60,000 bases of DNA from Zygnema cylindricum (GCA_037447655.1 JBBHKE010002334.1:1-60000), one strand, 5' to 3'; shown: positions 11,801 through 23,910, numbered from the stretch's first letter. Notes: a model not told the origin generated them from the sequence alone. Translations and numbers: made by a program.

Positions 11801-12044
11801 AGAATGTCCGGCGGTTACCAACCCTGTCGGAAATCAGTTCTACCTAAATGGTGAAGATGCTGTTTTGAAAGGCCGGACCTTCCAAACGACACCTGGCATC
11901 GATTACTTCCGCAACCGTTGTGTCATGTTGCCCATTACGGTGTTCAGAATCATGTATAAGGGTGTTGCTTTCAATGTTCCAGCGGACGATACGGAGAACC
12001 TCTTTGACACAACAAGGCAATGTGTGATGTTTAAGACGTCGTAG
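8849..12044 (+). CDS. Pherophorin-type cell-wall glycoprotein
   Basis: Extracellular matrix protein of the hydroxyproline-rich pherophorin family. Model: exons 8849-9087, 10592-10778 and 11040-12044, GT-AG introns, 476 residues, in frame throughout. A hydrophobic signal peptide (about residues 1-32, ending AEA) predicts secretion. Pherophorin domain 1 (about 55-190) is split by both introns; a Ser-Pro rod of SPPPP-type repeats follows (about 203-333, bases 11219-11610); domain 2 (about 334-476) shares an exon with the rod. The domains are visibly homologous: VGNQFYVNG and VGNQFYLNG, a Cys before each AIPLTAV/MLPITVF block, and RRCLIF and RQCVMF at the ends. Domain-rod-domain is the classic layout; in volvocine algae the rod is hydroxylated and glycosylated and the globular ends build the wall network. 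The start was chosen for the signal peptide and the AAATGG context. The poly-Gly frames on the opposite strand of the rod are shadows. Confidence 0.9.
9225..9725. repeat. Purine-rich then pyrimidine-rich block in pherophorin intron 1
   Basis: Bases 9225-9560 are almost all A and G on the plus strand (GGGAGAGG, TAGGTAGG and GGAAAATAGG words), then 9580-9725 are almost all C and T. It lies inside intron 1 and has no coding signal. Confidence 0.7.
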
Positions 12045-12768
12045 GTTCTTACGGTTGTTTGTTCTAATAGATCAAATTGGAAAAAAATATCATGAATTCT
12101 TCACTCTTGTGAAACTTAGAGACCATGCTCGAAGTTACTCGAGCACTACGGTTATTTGCTAGACAATCCATTCCAATTATGATTTCCTTTGCCAAAATGG
12201 TGTAAACAGATGTTAGTCTAGGTGATTGTAAATACTTGATTGTATATTTTTGATTACTTCTGCAGGAAATTTTTCATTTCCTCTCATATTTTATTAATCA
12301 AGAATCGGTTTCCCCTTTTGTGTGTTCTTCTTGTCAATTTTTGCATTATTTGCATTGAAATAGCCAGAAGTTGTTGTTACCTTATGTGCTTTTTTTTTTT
12401 CGACTTCCAAGTTTGTGATAAGTTGCGCTAAATCTTACCCACGATGAAGGTAAACATTGTGCGTCTTCATCGTTCAATTTGTTTTCGTAGAGGTTATTGT
12501 TGCGAAAGGAAGGAGGGACGATAAATAAAAGCTTACAGGTGTAACAATTGACTGATTCCATCCAAAAAACAGATGAAAGGGATTTCAAATTCTTTTTTTC
12601 TTTTTTTTTTTTGTTGGTAATTTAGCTTCTTTTAGCATAAATAGCGGGTCTTCTTCCTTCTATTCATGGTCATGGTTGCCGACTTTTATGTTAGGCGTTC
12701 GTACACTGTTTAGTAGCGTGGTAGCCATTTAAGGAGATGTTAGTTAGCAACAATGCATCTTTAGTTGA
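12045..12768. other. 3' flank of pherophorin and spacer
   Basis: AT-rich, no gene seen. Two TGTAA words at about 12201 and 12227 lie 160-180 bases past the stop codon; TGTAA is the polyadenylation signal common in chlorophyte algae, so this may be the transcript end. The evidence is weak. Confidence 0.4.
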
Positions 12769-14660
12769 CCATTTGGAGTTTGAAGGTGTTTAAAGTTTAA
12801 GAGGGACTTACGTGGAGGAGGAAAAGCTTTGGCTAAAATGTATTTTTGTTTGGCGGATTCTCTTATGTTCTTTTTTGTGGTGAATGCTTCCGCTTATGCT
12901 GTGTCGTTTCTTTTGAGTTTTTTGTGGTGTTACCCATCTTATCATTTCTTAGACTTTTTTTAGAGAATCCTACGCAGCTATGATTTGAAGCACCCCAAAA
13001 TTGGTGGATTCCTTGTAGATTCTACCACGTAGCGGTCCTCACCGACAGCCGGCAGTGGGCGGCGTGGTAGACAATTTAAAAATGTTATTAGAAGGGATGG
13101 TGAGGGTGTGCGACTAGCTTGAATTATGACGCGTGTGGAGAGACGGCTCGCGGTTTGCTGGACTGAGAGAGTGGCACGTGGAGAGAAGCTCGAAAGCAAG
13201 TGAACGAGTGGAGGAGGCTCAAGGACACGAAGGCCATTGGATTTCAATGGAACGAGATCCTAATTTAAGTGATGGCTAGGATGAGCGTTAAGATTTCGGG
13301 CTTATTTAAGATTGCACTAAATAGTATCGATCAAAGGAAGAATCGATAGTAATAGGAAATTAGTGTGGCTATCAATTTGGCTTGGGAAAGAGATGGGTGC
13401 GAAGGGGCGCTGGTGATCAATAGTCGGGCGGTTGCACCTCAACAATGTATCGATGTGTTCAAATGTACGGTGTAAGTAGGCGGAATTGATATGGCGATAC
13501 ACGTACGAAAATTTTGGAACGAAATCCGTTGTATATAAAGGTCGAGTGAATTTACTTTGATGGAAGGGTGACATTGTGACTATGGGCAAGTGAGATGCCA
13601 CATTAGCTTCGGTTGGTTTGAAAGTTAGAGTTTTATTGAGTTAACGTGATTACTTCAAGTTTATTACAACCTTGTTTTGGGTGGCAGATGCCCTCCGTGT
13701 AATGTTTACTTGATTAAATTAGACATCAATGGACAAATTTAATGAGTTACTGTGATTTGTTTCATAATTTTTTGATTACAACATTTCTTGATGCAATGTC
13801 CTGGTGATTGATCGTTTGTTGGAGTCAGCACGGTCGTCTGGTAGTCTAGGTGCTTTCGACTCTTGAATGCTAGACATTGTGACAAAGGCGAACACGAGGA
13901 GAGGGGAACAAAATGATTACAATTAAGAGCACGAGAACAAGTTGTTGGACATGTTTGCATTTGTGGACAAGAGAACCCGTGAGGATGCGCTAAAGACAGA
14001 TAAGGCATTTGGTAATAAAGTGGCGGCATCGAGAAATAAAAGCCCGGAGTTAGTTCGATGGATCTTAAATATGGATTGGAAAGAGAAATGCAAGAGATGT
14101 AGGTTTGGCTTCCAGTTAGATTTTTGGGAGTTCTATATCATGGAAGGTTATACATTGGTGTTGGTTATAAGTCAGTGTGATTCATTTCAGGTTTTTTATA
14201 TTACGACATTTGTTGATGCAATGTCCTAGTGATTGATCATTTGTCGGAGTCGGCACGGCTGACTGGTGGTCTGGGCGCTTTTTTTGACTTCTAGACATTG
14301 TAACAATGGCGAACCCGGAGAGAGGGGAAACAAGTGTGACAAGAGTCATAAGTACGATAACCCTCACAAGTGGCTGGAAATGTCGCATTTGTGCGCAAGG
14401 GAACACATAAGGATGAGTTAACCGAAGATAAGGCAATGAACAAGGAGGTGGTGACGTCGAGAAAGGAAGGCACGGAAGGATTAGCTTCCGTTCAATTTTT
14501 TTTTGGGTTTCACATTTTCACTCTTGTTGTTAGAAAACATCGGAACATTAGCTTGCAATTGCCAGCTGTTTTGTTCCACAATACGTTTGAAAAAAGATCT
14601 TTCCATTCATCCAATGTACGTGAATGATTTTTTTTATACGAAATAAAAACTAGGAGTAAC
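12769..14660. repeat. Dispersed repeat R1, copy C (rearranged)
   Basis: Matches copy A from its start (TTTGGAGTTTGAAGGTG). Bases 13391-13705 replace about 640 bases of copy A with unrelated sequence. The last part of R1 then appears twice in tandem: 13709-14060 and 14170-14640 both carry the GATTGAT..TTTGT.GGAGTC.GCACGG block and the conserved short frame (starting near 13942 and 14370). No coding domain is recognised. Confidence 0.7.
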
Positions 14661-14689
14661 TTGAAAGGACCTAATTAGTTTATCAGCCG

Positions 14690-14777
14690 AATCACAACGA
14701 TATCGTGATTCGAACACGGAACGAGCAGCGGGTGAGCGATTCGCGGCTGTTCACCGCAGCCGCGTTACCCGGGCTCA
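14690..14777. repeat. GC-rich dispersed repeat R2, copy C (5' part)
   Basis: The first 90 bases of R2 (CACAACGATATCG.GATTCGAACA, GCGGGTGAGCGATTCGCGGC) up to CCCGGGCT, where element P2 interrupts it. Confidence 0.75.
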
Positions 14778-14780
14778 GAT

Positions 14781-15215
14781 GTTGCAAACGGTTAACCGAA
14801 ACTGTAACCGACCGTTAACCGACCATTAAACGACCGCCCGCGTCGGATTCGGTTGCCAAATTTGGGGGGTAGGGCGGATTCGGGCGGGTGATTCACAAAA
14901 AGAAAAAAAAAATATGTTACGGTCGGGTAAGCAAAAAAAGAAAAAAAATCTAAAGGTTTGGTACTGTCAATAGTGTCCAACATTATTGTACTTTGTACAC
15001 CTGGTATTGTGGAAGGTATAAGGGAGATGTACCACTAATTTTGTGCGTATTCGGTTACGGGTGGGTACGGGTAGTCGCGACAAATCGAGTTTCGGTTAAC
15101 TTTTTTTTTCGTAAACGCTTTTCCGGTAACGGTTAACAATTTTGGAGCGTGACATAACCCGGTCGGGCGTCGGGTGCTCAGATTTTGATAAAAAAAAAAC
15201 GGTCGGTTTCGGTTA
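14781..15215. mobile_element. Short GGTTAACC/CCCG-rich element P2
   Basis: Inverted relative of P1 (7712-8007): read on the minus strand it has the same order of landmarks, from CCACCCGT through GGTACATCTCCCT and TGCTTACCCGACCGTA to GTGAATCACCCGCCCGAATC. It is full of GGTTAACCG and CGGTCGG words. An 8-base GCTCAGAT lies at 14773-14780 and again at 15176-15183, possibly a target-site duplication, but related words continue beyond it, so the right end is uncertain. Confidence 0.5.
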
Positions 15216-16473
15216 TCTAAAATTTGTTAAGATTTCAATGTGTAAATTCAGTTCAGTTTTGTGTTCAGTTTGTTTATGTTAAATTAATGTTCAGTTGACG
15301 TCGGCAGTTATGTTTTTTCCCGGGACGTCCTGTTTAGTCTGAGTGTCGGTAAAGGTTCGTGACGTGGTACTGTACAGTTGGTGAATTATTTAGTGCGTAG
15401 AACCGTGGTACGGTCTTAGGTCCAGCTCACGGTTAGTTTCGGCGCACTAATGTTCTATTAGGCGTTTCAGCGCCCAAGTGTCAAAATTATAAAAGTGGAG
15501 TCTGACTGGATCTGTGACAGTAGTAGTATTGTTTTGTCTTCTGGTGGTGTTGGAAGAAAGTATTTTAGGAGGAGTGAAGTATAGTTCTAAGTATCAGAAA
15601 AGGAAGTGAAGTCGAAAGAAGGAAAGGGGATGTAAAAAGTTCGATTGAATATATTTTCTATTTGGTCGAGTTCCTTCGTTATCTGTGAATTTATGATGTC
15701 TGGAATTTCTGAATGCTTCCGCTGGTGAATAATTGATTTACATGATCCTGTTTTTTCACATTTTACGTGACGCCATCTTACTATATGGATTCTGAGACCA
15801 CGCCAACGTGGCATGGTTGCGTTTCATAAACTTGTAAAATCGTGTACTTTCAGTGTACAGTTTTGTTTTTGCAAACGTAGGAACTTACACTTAACGAAAA
15901 TGACCCCATTATTATTTTCTTTTTTAACCCCAATATTTGTAAATCGATGCCCGTTACACGGGCATGGACCGTGTCCTGTTTATCATGCCCGTTTATTATG
16001 GCGCAAGTGTGCCGTACGGGTCGCATATATGGTTTGGATTGCTTGACGATTGGTTGTTGGCGGACCGTTCGCTAGACGACCGTTCGAAAAGGGCTACTTC
16101 TAAACGGGTCTTTTGGCGAACCGTTTGGCGAACCGGGTTTTTTTTGGATTTCGTTTACGTCGACTATTCTCATGAATGCTCTTCTAGGATGTAAGTCTAA
16201 TTTTTTCCCTTATTTTTTCATTTTTATTATCGGAAACAGTGGGAAATCCTGGTTCTCTGGTGCTGGCTCTGTGTTGATTTTAAAGTTTTTGAAAAAAAGG
16301 AATAAATCATAATGAAATGAAAGAAGGATATTATTCAATTGGAATATTCACTGCTAACTATATTTTGCTTGAATCTACTCTTTGGCTTTGAAATTTATTT
16401 AGTCTAAGTATGAAAGGGAACAATTTTGTAGAGTTAATTTTTTTTTTCGGAAGGTAGCTCAGAAACTATAGTT
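15216..16473. other. Spacer upstream of MurF, no gene seen
   Basis: No reading frame here resembles a known protein. A short perfect palindrome, TGCCCGTTACACGGGCA, lies at about 15949, followed by repeated GACCGTTCG and GGCGAACCG words up to 16140. A first MurF exon with a plastid transit peptide may hide in this region, but none could be picked out. Confidence 0.4.
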
Positions 16474-19400
16474 ATGATTCCTTTCAACTCCAAACCCGAA
16501 ATTCAAAAACCTAATAATTTTCCTAATCTCCTAAATGTTGAACCGGTATCAAATAATCTTTCTGTATCGAATAATCCATCTTATGGATCCCTCCTTACAG
16601 CTTCTCAACTGGCTCAAGCCACAGGAGGCACACTAAGTTTGGATGGTGTTCCTGGCACTATCTACTATCTGTACGGACACCAGAAAATTGAATAAAGGAG
16701 ATTGGTCCAGAGGATTTGTTAAAGTTAAAGATACCTTTGACTGCTTTACAGGATTTGGCGAAGTATGTGAGAACTTAATATGGAGGACCAGTGGTGGCTA
16801 TTACTGGAAGCTCAGGGAAAACGACAACAAGGGCTATGACAGGGCTTGCATTGGAAAGTCTCGGGTACATTCATCAGGTACATACTCGCCTATTTGTCAT
16901 TTTTGAAATAATATTGCTATAGCTTTGTAATTTAAATTTGAATTCAAATGTGGTTTACATTGGATATAATCGAGGTTAGAGACGGGGTTTGAATGGAGGA
17001 CGCCGTATAAAGCTATTAGCGTTCATGATTTTTTCTCCACTTAAATCGTCTTTTCCCTGTGCACACTCATCGGATTATCAATCCGACAATTGAAATTGGT
17101 GACTAAGAAATGTAAATCGGGCTCGTGTGCACGGGTAAAATTTGGTTGAAGTGGCGAATCAAACACTAGTACTAATAGCGATACATAGTGTACCTTGTTG
17201 CGTGTAATCTCAAGAGCTTTTCCAGTCTTACAAATTCTGACCTTTTGATAAGCAATGCTATTTTTTCTTATTTCTCACCATTTTTATTCATCTCTCATAC
17301 TCAAAACTTTTCATTCACCGTCACCACGTGATTTTGGCGGCAATATCGCCATCCTGTTCTGAAGGATTTTGTAAGCTTTCTGTGCATCTTATTTCTATTC
17401 ATTTTGAGCCATTTTTTTTAAGAGAGGTAGACTAAAAATAAGGTGAGAGATATTTATCAGAATGTGTTCTCTAGAAGTTTGATTCTCCAGATTCCTCTCA
17501 TAAACTGCTTTTTATTATAGATTATGCTAATCGAAATACATTGGAATAAGTGTGGAGCCACTTGGAGGTTTGCATTGTCACATTCAACCAAGAACCAGAT
17601 ATTGAGAGTGTGTTTTTTAAGTCTTTTCATGCAATATTTTCCCTTGCCAAATAATGCAGGCCTATTTAAAGTTATTGAGAAATTAGATTAAGGAGGTATC
17701 CTCGTTGACTATCAGTTTATCCAATGTAGTGTGGATTAGAAATAGGTTGTATGGCCAATTCCAAAAGTTTTGCATATAGAGAGTAATTTACATTGAGCAA
17801 TTTTTAGTTCGAATATACATGTATATATCATTTAGTGGATGCATTTTCCTCACTCTATTCACATAAGTTAGTGTGAATCCGACTCAGTATGGACCCTACT
17901 GACTTTGATGAGCTCTCCATGTAAAAAATGGCTCAGCCCAAAATTTGGTTCTTTTTGGTTAGATTTTACTTATTGTGTCTTTTGCACATATGAACCTTGT
18001 ATTGGTCTTTTTTTGAGAACGTTTAATCTGTGACCTTCGAATACAAACAATTTAGCGATGTTTAGGGTACACACACATACATGTGTCCATTGTTTGCCGA
18101 AGAAATGGCTTCACCATGCGAAACTTTTTTGAAGTGCCCACCCGTTAACTTAAATCGTTCAAAATTGCATAACAATTTTTTTAGTGGTAAGAATGTAATG
18201 TGAGATAGGTGAAATTTGCTAAACCTGGAATTTACTCCATCTTTGCGAGTAAGGATTGCGATGTTATGCTTGGTGATGTTTGTGACAACGCTGAAGACCG
18301 ACTTGTTAAACATTTTCATTATTTTGTGTCAATTTTTTGGCTGATTTGAAGAGAGGTTTTGGGAGAATTTTGACCACAGACAGCGGGAAACTTGAACAAC
18401 CATGTGGGAGTACCTCAGACCCTGTTAGGTGAGTGAACTCATTCATTTTTGTATGCATGAATATTTATAAAACATGATAGATAAAATTTGTAGTCATGTC
18501 TTTGCTACCCTGGCCATGTCTTCTTTGCTACGATGGCCATGTCTTAAAGGCAGTGTTCTAAAATTGAGTGATATTGTGGCTTGTTTTGGATTTCTGTGCG
18601 TAGAATTCAATTGAAAAACGGAAATTTGTGTGGGTACAGTTTTTGCAGTAAGCAGTACTATCACAACTGAACCGAGCTGGTCATGTTTCGAGTGATTTTC
18701 TCAACTTGATAAACCATTGTAGTTGAATGAGTCTTTGATGAACTGTTCCGACTTTTTTTTTAGTAACACATCTGATTGAATCTTAATGTGCTGAATAATT
18801 TAACTGGAATAAACAATCTGACTAATTTATTGTTTGTCTAACTTCTTTGCCTGAGTTTTTTTTATCATCCAAACTACTCTCTTAAATCTGTCTCGACTAT
18901 TTTTGCAATGATCGAGCTCCTCTTTCATCTTAGAACACTCGAAAATAAGTTATCTTTTCAACCTTACTGAGTAAAAAAACCGAGTCTCAGCAGGACCGAG
19001 TCCGGTCTCGGTCTCGGTACTCTTTTTTATTGGTCAAACTGGAAGCAATGAGTAGGAGAAAAGACAACAAGGATACCAAAAGGGAAGCGAAAGTGAGAGA
19101 AAGTCTTTTCAATATTTTTCGGTTGAAGCGATCATTTATACAAGTAGAAGACGAAACAATAATGTAACGGGAATTGCCCGTGAAAAAGGCTGATGTACTG
19201 CATAGTAATGAACAACATGTAACGTGAGTAGGAAACTACGGCAAAAAAATAGACGAAGCAAAATATTGCGCTAAAAAGACAGAAAGTACATTCAATGAAC
19301 AAACGGAAAACAACAGCCATACGCGAAAATAAAAGTACTGTACTTTTAACTTATATGTGAGAGTAATTAAGTGCGAACTATTTACAAGACAGACTTAGGA

Positions 19401-21491
19401 GTGCAATATGTGAACTTTAACAGATTAAAGATCCAAAATAAAATATCTTCTTCCTAACTGACAAGCAAACAAATTCTATTCTCCTCTTTTTAAACTGACA
19501 ACTCCTTATCTCCACTTTCCTCCTTTCCAGCAATGCCCTATGGCTCATCTGTCTGTGTTCTCGAGCTGGGAATGAATCACATGGGAGAAATTGCTCAATT
19601 GACGGAGATTTCGATGCCTTCAGTTAGAGTTGTTCTTAATGTGGGTCCGGTCCATTTAGGGGGCCTTGGTTCGATGGAAAGAGTGGCTCAGGCAAAAGGG
19701 GAAATTTTTTTGTCTGCCCGACCGGGAGATGTATGTGTGGTTAATGCTGACGACCCATTTGTTGCGGCACTTCCCATTCCAACCGGAGTACAAGTGGTGA
19801 GAAAAGCAAGTCTTTTGTAGGGTTGTTTTTGGGTTTTAAATGTTCTTTAGGATTTCCACGGGTAAATTTCTAGGGTGGGAGGGTAGAGTCCCTATATATT
19901 TGAGTTTGGGAAGAAACGGGTTTAAGTTCAATGGTCTTTGTGGTTGGAGGACTTTCAAGGAAGAATTACAAATTTTACCATAAAGAGTGTAGTTTGTGTT
20001 ATCAAATTTATAATCGTGTCCAGAATAGGTGTTATCCTTCAGACCAGATTCAATGTGTGTGAATTCAAATATTATAATGTAGAAGTCATATATTGTACTG
20101 TATATTATTGCTGTGTCGATGTTAGGGTAAAGAAATGATGAGTATTATTGTGAAATTGCACTGCCCATCCCCATTAGTATCAAACATTTTTCAGGTAGAC
20201 AAAGACGTTTAACTTTATGATCGACTGTTGGAATTTGCAATGGAAAGTTAACGGTCTTACCTTTCGATTTTGATGTCATGATTGAAAATTGGAAAACCAT
20301 GTGATGAAAAATCCAATCTGTAAATCCAATTCTTGAACAATTGTATGAAGACTCAAGTTCCATTTCAAAAAAGTCTTCTTATCAGAACGAGCCCTAGTAT
20401 GGAGTTTGACCCAAAGGCCAAAAAGTCAGCCCTGGATTCCTGTTATTAAAGTCATATGGTGGTAGTCTTGACTTCACCAGTGAAAAAATGAAAGAAGCTA
20501 GTATCAAATAGTAGTTATTTTTGTTTTTAAAGTCTAGATCACGAGGCTCAGGTGTATATTATTAGTAGGTGAAAATTTCACTTTTGCAACCTGATACTAA
20601 GCCTTCTTGCTGATTTGTTTGTTTTTTGTTTGTTTCTCTTTTGGGTCCTTTTTTGGTTCCATCTAGGTTCGATTTGGAACAAAGGAAGATTGTGATGTCC
20701 GTCTTTCACGAGTAGAGGCTACGCGAAAAGGTTTTGGGGTTAAAGCTACTCTGGGTTCTTCTTTGGATGGAAATAACCAAACTTCAGATGTGGAAATAAT
20801 GAGTCCTGGTCTGCATCTAGCCCTTGATGCCTGCGCTGCGGCAGCCATAGCTCTCTCTCTTGGAGTCTCTTTGGAGGAAGCAGTTAAATCTATTTCTAGG
20901 TACACACCCGTGGGATCTAGGTTAAAGGTGGAGGAAATAGTAGTAAAGAAACATATTTCGGGTGGAAAAAGGAAAGAAACCGGACAATCTGAAATAGATA
21001 CAGTAAGAAACGATGCACCTTTTGAAACAGAAAATGAAAAAGTTGAAGAAAATGGTAGGAAAGTGGATACGATTACGATTATTAACGATTCATATAATGC
21101 AAATCCGGTAAGTGTGAACAAAGCTTTAGAGCTTTTGGCGAGCGTCGATTGTCCTTCTCCGGGAAAGAGAGTGGCTTTACTTGGAGATATGCTCGAGTTA
21201 GGAGAATTAACAGGAGCCTGGCATATGGAAGTTTTAGAGAGTTGCACCGAATTAGGTATTGACTTAGTGGGAATCGTGGGTAAGTCTTTTCTTAACGCCC
21301 ATGAGTTAATGAAAAATGTGGGAACTCATAGTAAAGCTGTTCGTTGGGCCGTGAGAGAGTCGGAAGAATTGGGTTCTCATGTGAAAGAGTTTTTGGAACC
21401 GGGAGATATTGTTTTGGTGAAAGGTAGTCGGGGAATTCGGATGGACAAAGTTGTTGATTTAATCAAACAAGAATTCGAGATAAGACCGTAG
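16474..21491 (+). CDS. MurF: MurF, UDP-MurNAc-tripeptide-D-Ala-D-Ala ligase (first exon damaged)
   Basis: MurF joins D-Ala-D-Ala to UDP-MurNAc-tripeptide using ATP, the last cytoplasm-type step of peptidoglycan precursor synthesis; in algae and mosses with plastid peptidoglycan it is expected in the plastid. Exons read: 16474-16877, 18380-18428, 19531-19796 and 20667-21491. Exon 1 carries the N-terminal domain (LLTASQLAQATGG, then CTDTRKLNKGDW) and the ATP P-loop TGSSGKTTT near 16808. Exon 2 carries TAGNLNNHVGVP, exon 3 VLELGMNHMGEI and AQAKGEI, exon 4 the ligase C-domain (NDSYNANP, LGDMLELGE, VLVKGSRG). Exons 2-4 are intact and keep phase. Exon 1 is not: a 7-base tandem duplication (16657-16670) shifts frame, about 40 residues are missing after KGDW (including the usual FVALKGERFDGH block), one extra base shifts frame near 16736, and TAA lies in the P-loop frame at 16776-16778. 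Either a pseudogene or a bad assembly of this exon. No transit peptide was found. Confidence 0.85.
17001..17190. mobile_element. TA-flanked MITE, copy in MurF intron 1
   Basis: Imperfect fold-back element of the family seen at 22051, 23911, 26837, 42440, 47346 and 51053. Left end CGCCGTATAAAGCTATTAGC, right end CTAATAGCGATACATAGTG followed by TA; inside it the arms GTGCACACTCATC and GTGTGCACGG mirror each other. Non-autonomous, no coding capacity. Confidence 0.65.
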
Positions 21492-22050
21492 ATAATGTGT
21501 TGTTGCGTTATCGATGTATGATGTTTTTTTTTTGTGTGATTATTTTTGGTGTTTGAATGAAAATTTGGTTTTGTATTGCCGTCGTTAGAAATAGTTGCAG
21601 TTAAAAGGATTTGTATTCAAGGTGGTGGTATACCTTGCGAGAGCATATTTTGCCTTTTAATTTTATGTTTTGACCTTTTATTGCCTTTTTTAAGTGAGGC
21701 TGGACGTGGATATTTTTGGTCAGTTCATATTTGCTATGCCCATTGGTTACTCTTCTGACATAGTAAATTCATTTTTCTTCTTTTTTAGGCTCTCCAGAGT
21801 GTTTCCACTGTGGTCCTTTTACCGATTAAACTTGTAGTCAATTTACCGATTAAACCTATTGACTTCCCCTGAACAATCACTTTATGAAGAAGAACCGTGA
21901 CCATGATGGGACCATGATGGTTTGTAGCACATGCGGTTGACTTGTCATATAAAGTTTGGGTTCTTCATTTATGTGCCACAAGTAATTAAGCGTTTGATGT
22001 AATGAGGCCTAAACAGGTGAGAGGTGAGGTGTACAATGGAGAAAGGAGTA

Positions 22051-22275
22051 CAATGTGTGTTATTATTAGCGATGATTTTTTTCTTTCCCATGGACATTTT
22101 CATTAACTTTTCTTCGTGCACATTTTTTTGATTATTCATCTGAAGGTTGCGGTGGAAAGGTGAGGTTCAGACAATGTGATTGCAGGTCCCCAAACAGAAA
22201 ACAGGCACGAGTGCACCCGGAGAGGTTGATTTAAGTGGCAGGAAAACGTTAACACTATTAACGATGGGCCGTGTG
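22051..22275. mobile_element. TA-flanked MITE, diverged copy
   Basis: Diverged member of the fold-back family: left CAATGTGTGTTATTATTAGCG after TA, inner arm CTTCGTGCACA, right arm CGAGTGCACCCGGAGA, AAGTGGC, GTTAACACTATTAACGATGG. The ends are eroded. Confidence 0.5.
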
Positions 22276-23735
22276 GATTATTGTTTCATAATATCGTGAT
22301 GGCTCGTGGCATTAGATGTGGATGAGCAATAGCAAGTCCTTGTACTTAATTGTACTTAATTTACTGACGTCACGTGTACTTTAGTATTTGATGTGAATGT
22401 GGCGTACATAGGAGAGGTGTGTCGTACATTGGAGAAAGGAGTGGCTGCTATTGTAAGTGAGTCATTGAGTTCTAAATGGCGTGGGTGTTTTTGAACAACT
22501 AAAGAATCAACGTTGAGAAAAAACAAATAGCATTGTTGCCGATGTTTTGTGGTCAAAGGGGACGAGAACAAAAACCGGTACCAAATTCGTGTTATTAGAG
22601 CAAACAACAATTCACGTTTTAGGAAACATAAATATGTAGAAGTGCACATAATCTCCTTAGGATTGATGGCACAATTGTGGGATTCCCTAAAACCCGAAAG
22701 AAATCCTAAAGAAAAACCGTAGAATGTACACACGCGATTACTGGCAGTTCTGGCCAGTAGTAGTGCAGGAAAATGTATGTATAGTACACTTTCTGAACGA
22801 TTTCTGCAATTACTGACAGGCAAAGTAGTGCCAGTAATCCCCTTATGTGTAGTTAGTAATTACCCTATATTATTCACTTGGGGCTGAATGGGCATGTCTA
22901 TGTGGATTTGTTATGTCGTTAGATTTCTCTGTTCGCGAACGAGTTTTACGAAAAATTGAAGTCCTAAAATTAGAGTTCACGATGTAGAAGTGGATCGTCC
23001 TCTACTTCTATGTATAAAGCTTCTGTAAATTTTGTGATATGAAATACGTAAGTTTTTGAGAGAGATGCTTTCGTTTTGTTTTAACAAAAAAAAAAAATGT
23101 CATTATGAAATGGTGATGAACTTGATCAAAAAAGCAGAAAACCCCCAAGTAGACGTTGGTCCCGAACCAAAAGTTTGGTCCGTACCGAATATACGTTGCG
23201 GTAGAGATCTAGCATTAAGCTGAGAATCCAAAATTTTTTGGGGAGAGATACTACTGATCTCCAACAACTTTCAAGAAAAAGTAACAAACCGATACACTGC
23301 CCATTGTTGTTATAGCTAAAAACACTAGTTCGGTGGGGACTTTTTATGGCCATCATAAATCAGAAATAGTGTTGAATAATACATTTAAGAGAGTGGATTA
23401 CGATTTGCCACGCATTGTTGCACTAAATTAGGATTATATTTTCTAATTTCGCATTAACACTTATAAATTCTCAACACGCCAATAACGATGGGCAGTACAA
23501 TGGGTATGTATTAAACTTTTGGCGCGGAGGTTATCTTTCGGCGGTTTGAAATTTGAACTTTGAAAACCGCTATCACCAAGTATGTCCAACGGTCTAGGTT
23601 TGAAATAATAGTACAGTTGTACATAGTACATGGTAGTACAAAGGACAAATGTCAGTTTTAACGGAAGAGCCATTCGTTTATTGAGGATCGGCGATATTCA
23701 ACATATCACATGGGCGCCAAAGTGGAAACTTTGGA

Positions 23736-23810
23736 AAATGGCCAAGCCGGGTATCGAACCCGTGACCTTGTGTTAGCCGTACACTAAGCCCGAAAAGTTA
23801 AACGGTCCCG
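23736..23810 (-). other. tRNA-like sequence, possible SINE head or tRNA relic
   Basis: On the minus strand, GGGTTCGATACCCG gives a good T-arm and B box, and GGCTTAGTGTACGGCTAACAC resembles an A box and D-arm. The two boxes are too close together and the outer acceptor strands do not pair, so this is not a working tRNA. A tRNA-derived SINE or a degenerate tRNA fits best. Confidence 0.4.
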
Positions 23811-23910
23811 CATAACAATTTTGAACTTTCCCCCTCAAATAAAGATTACGAGCAATAGAGTTACGTTGTTTCATAGATTTCCGCGCGCATATCACGCACG
23901 GAGTAAACTA

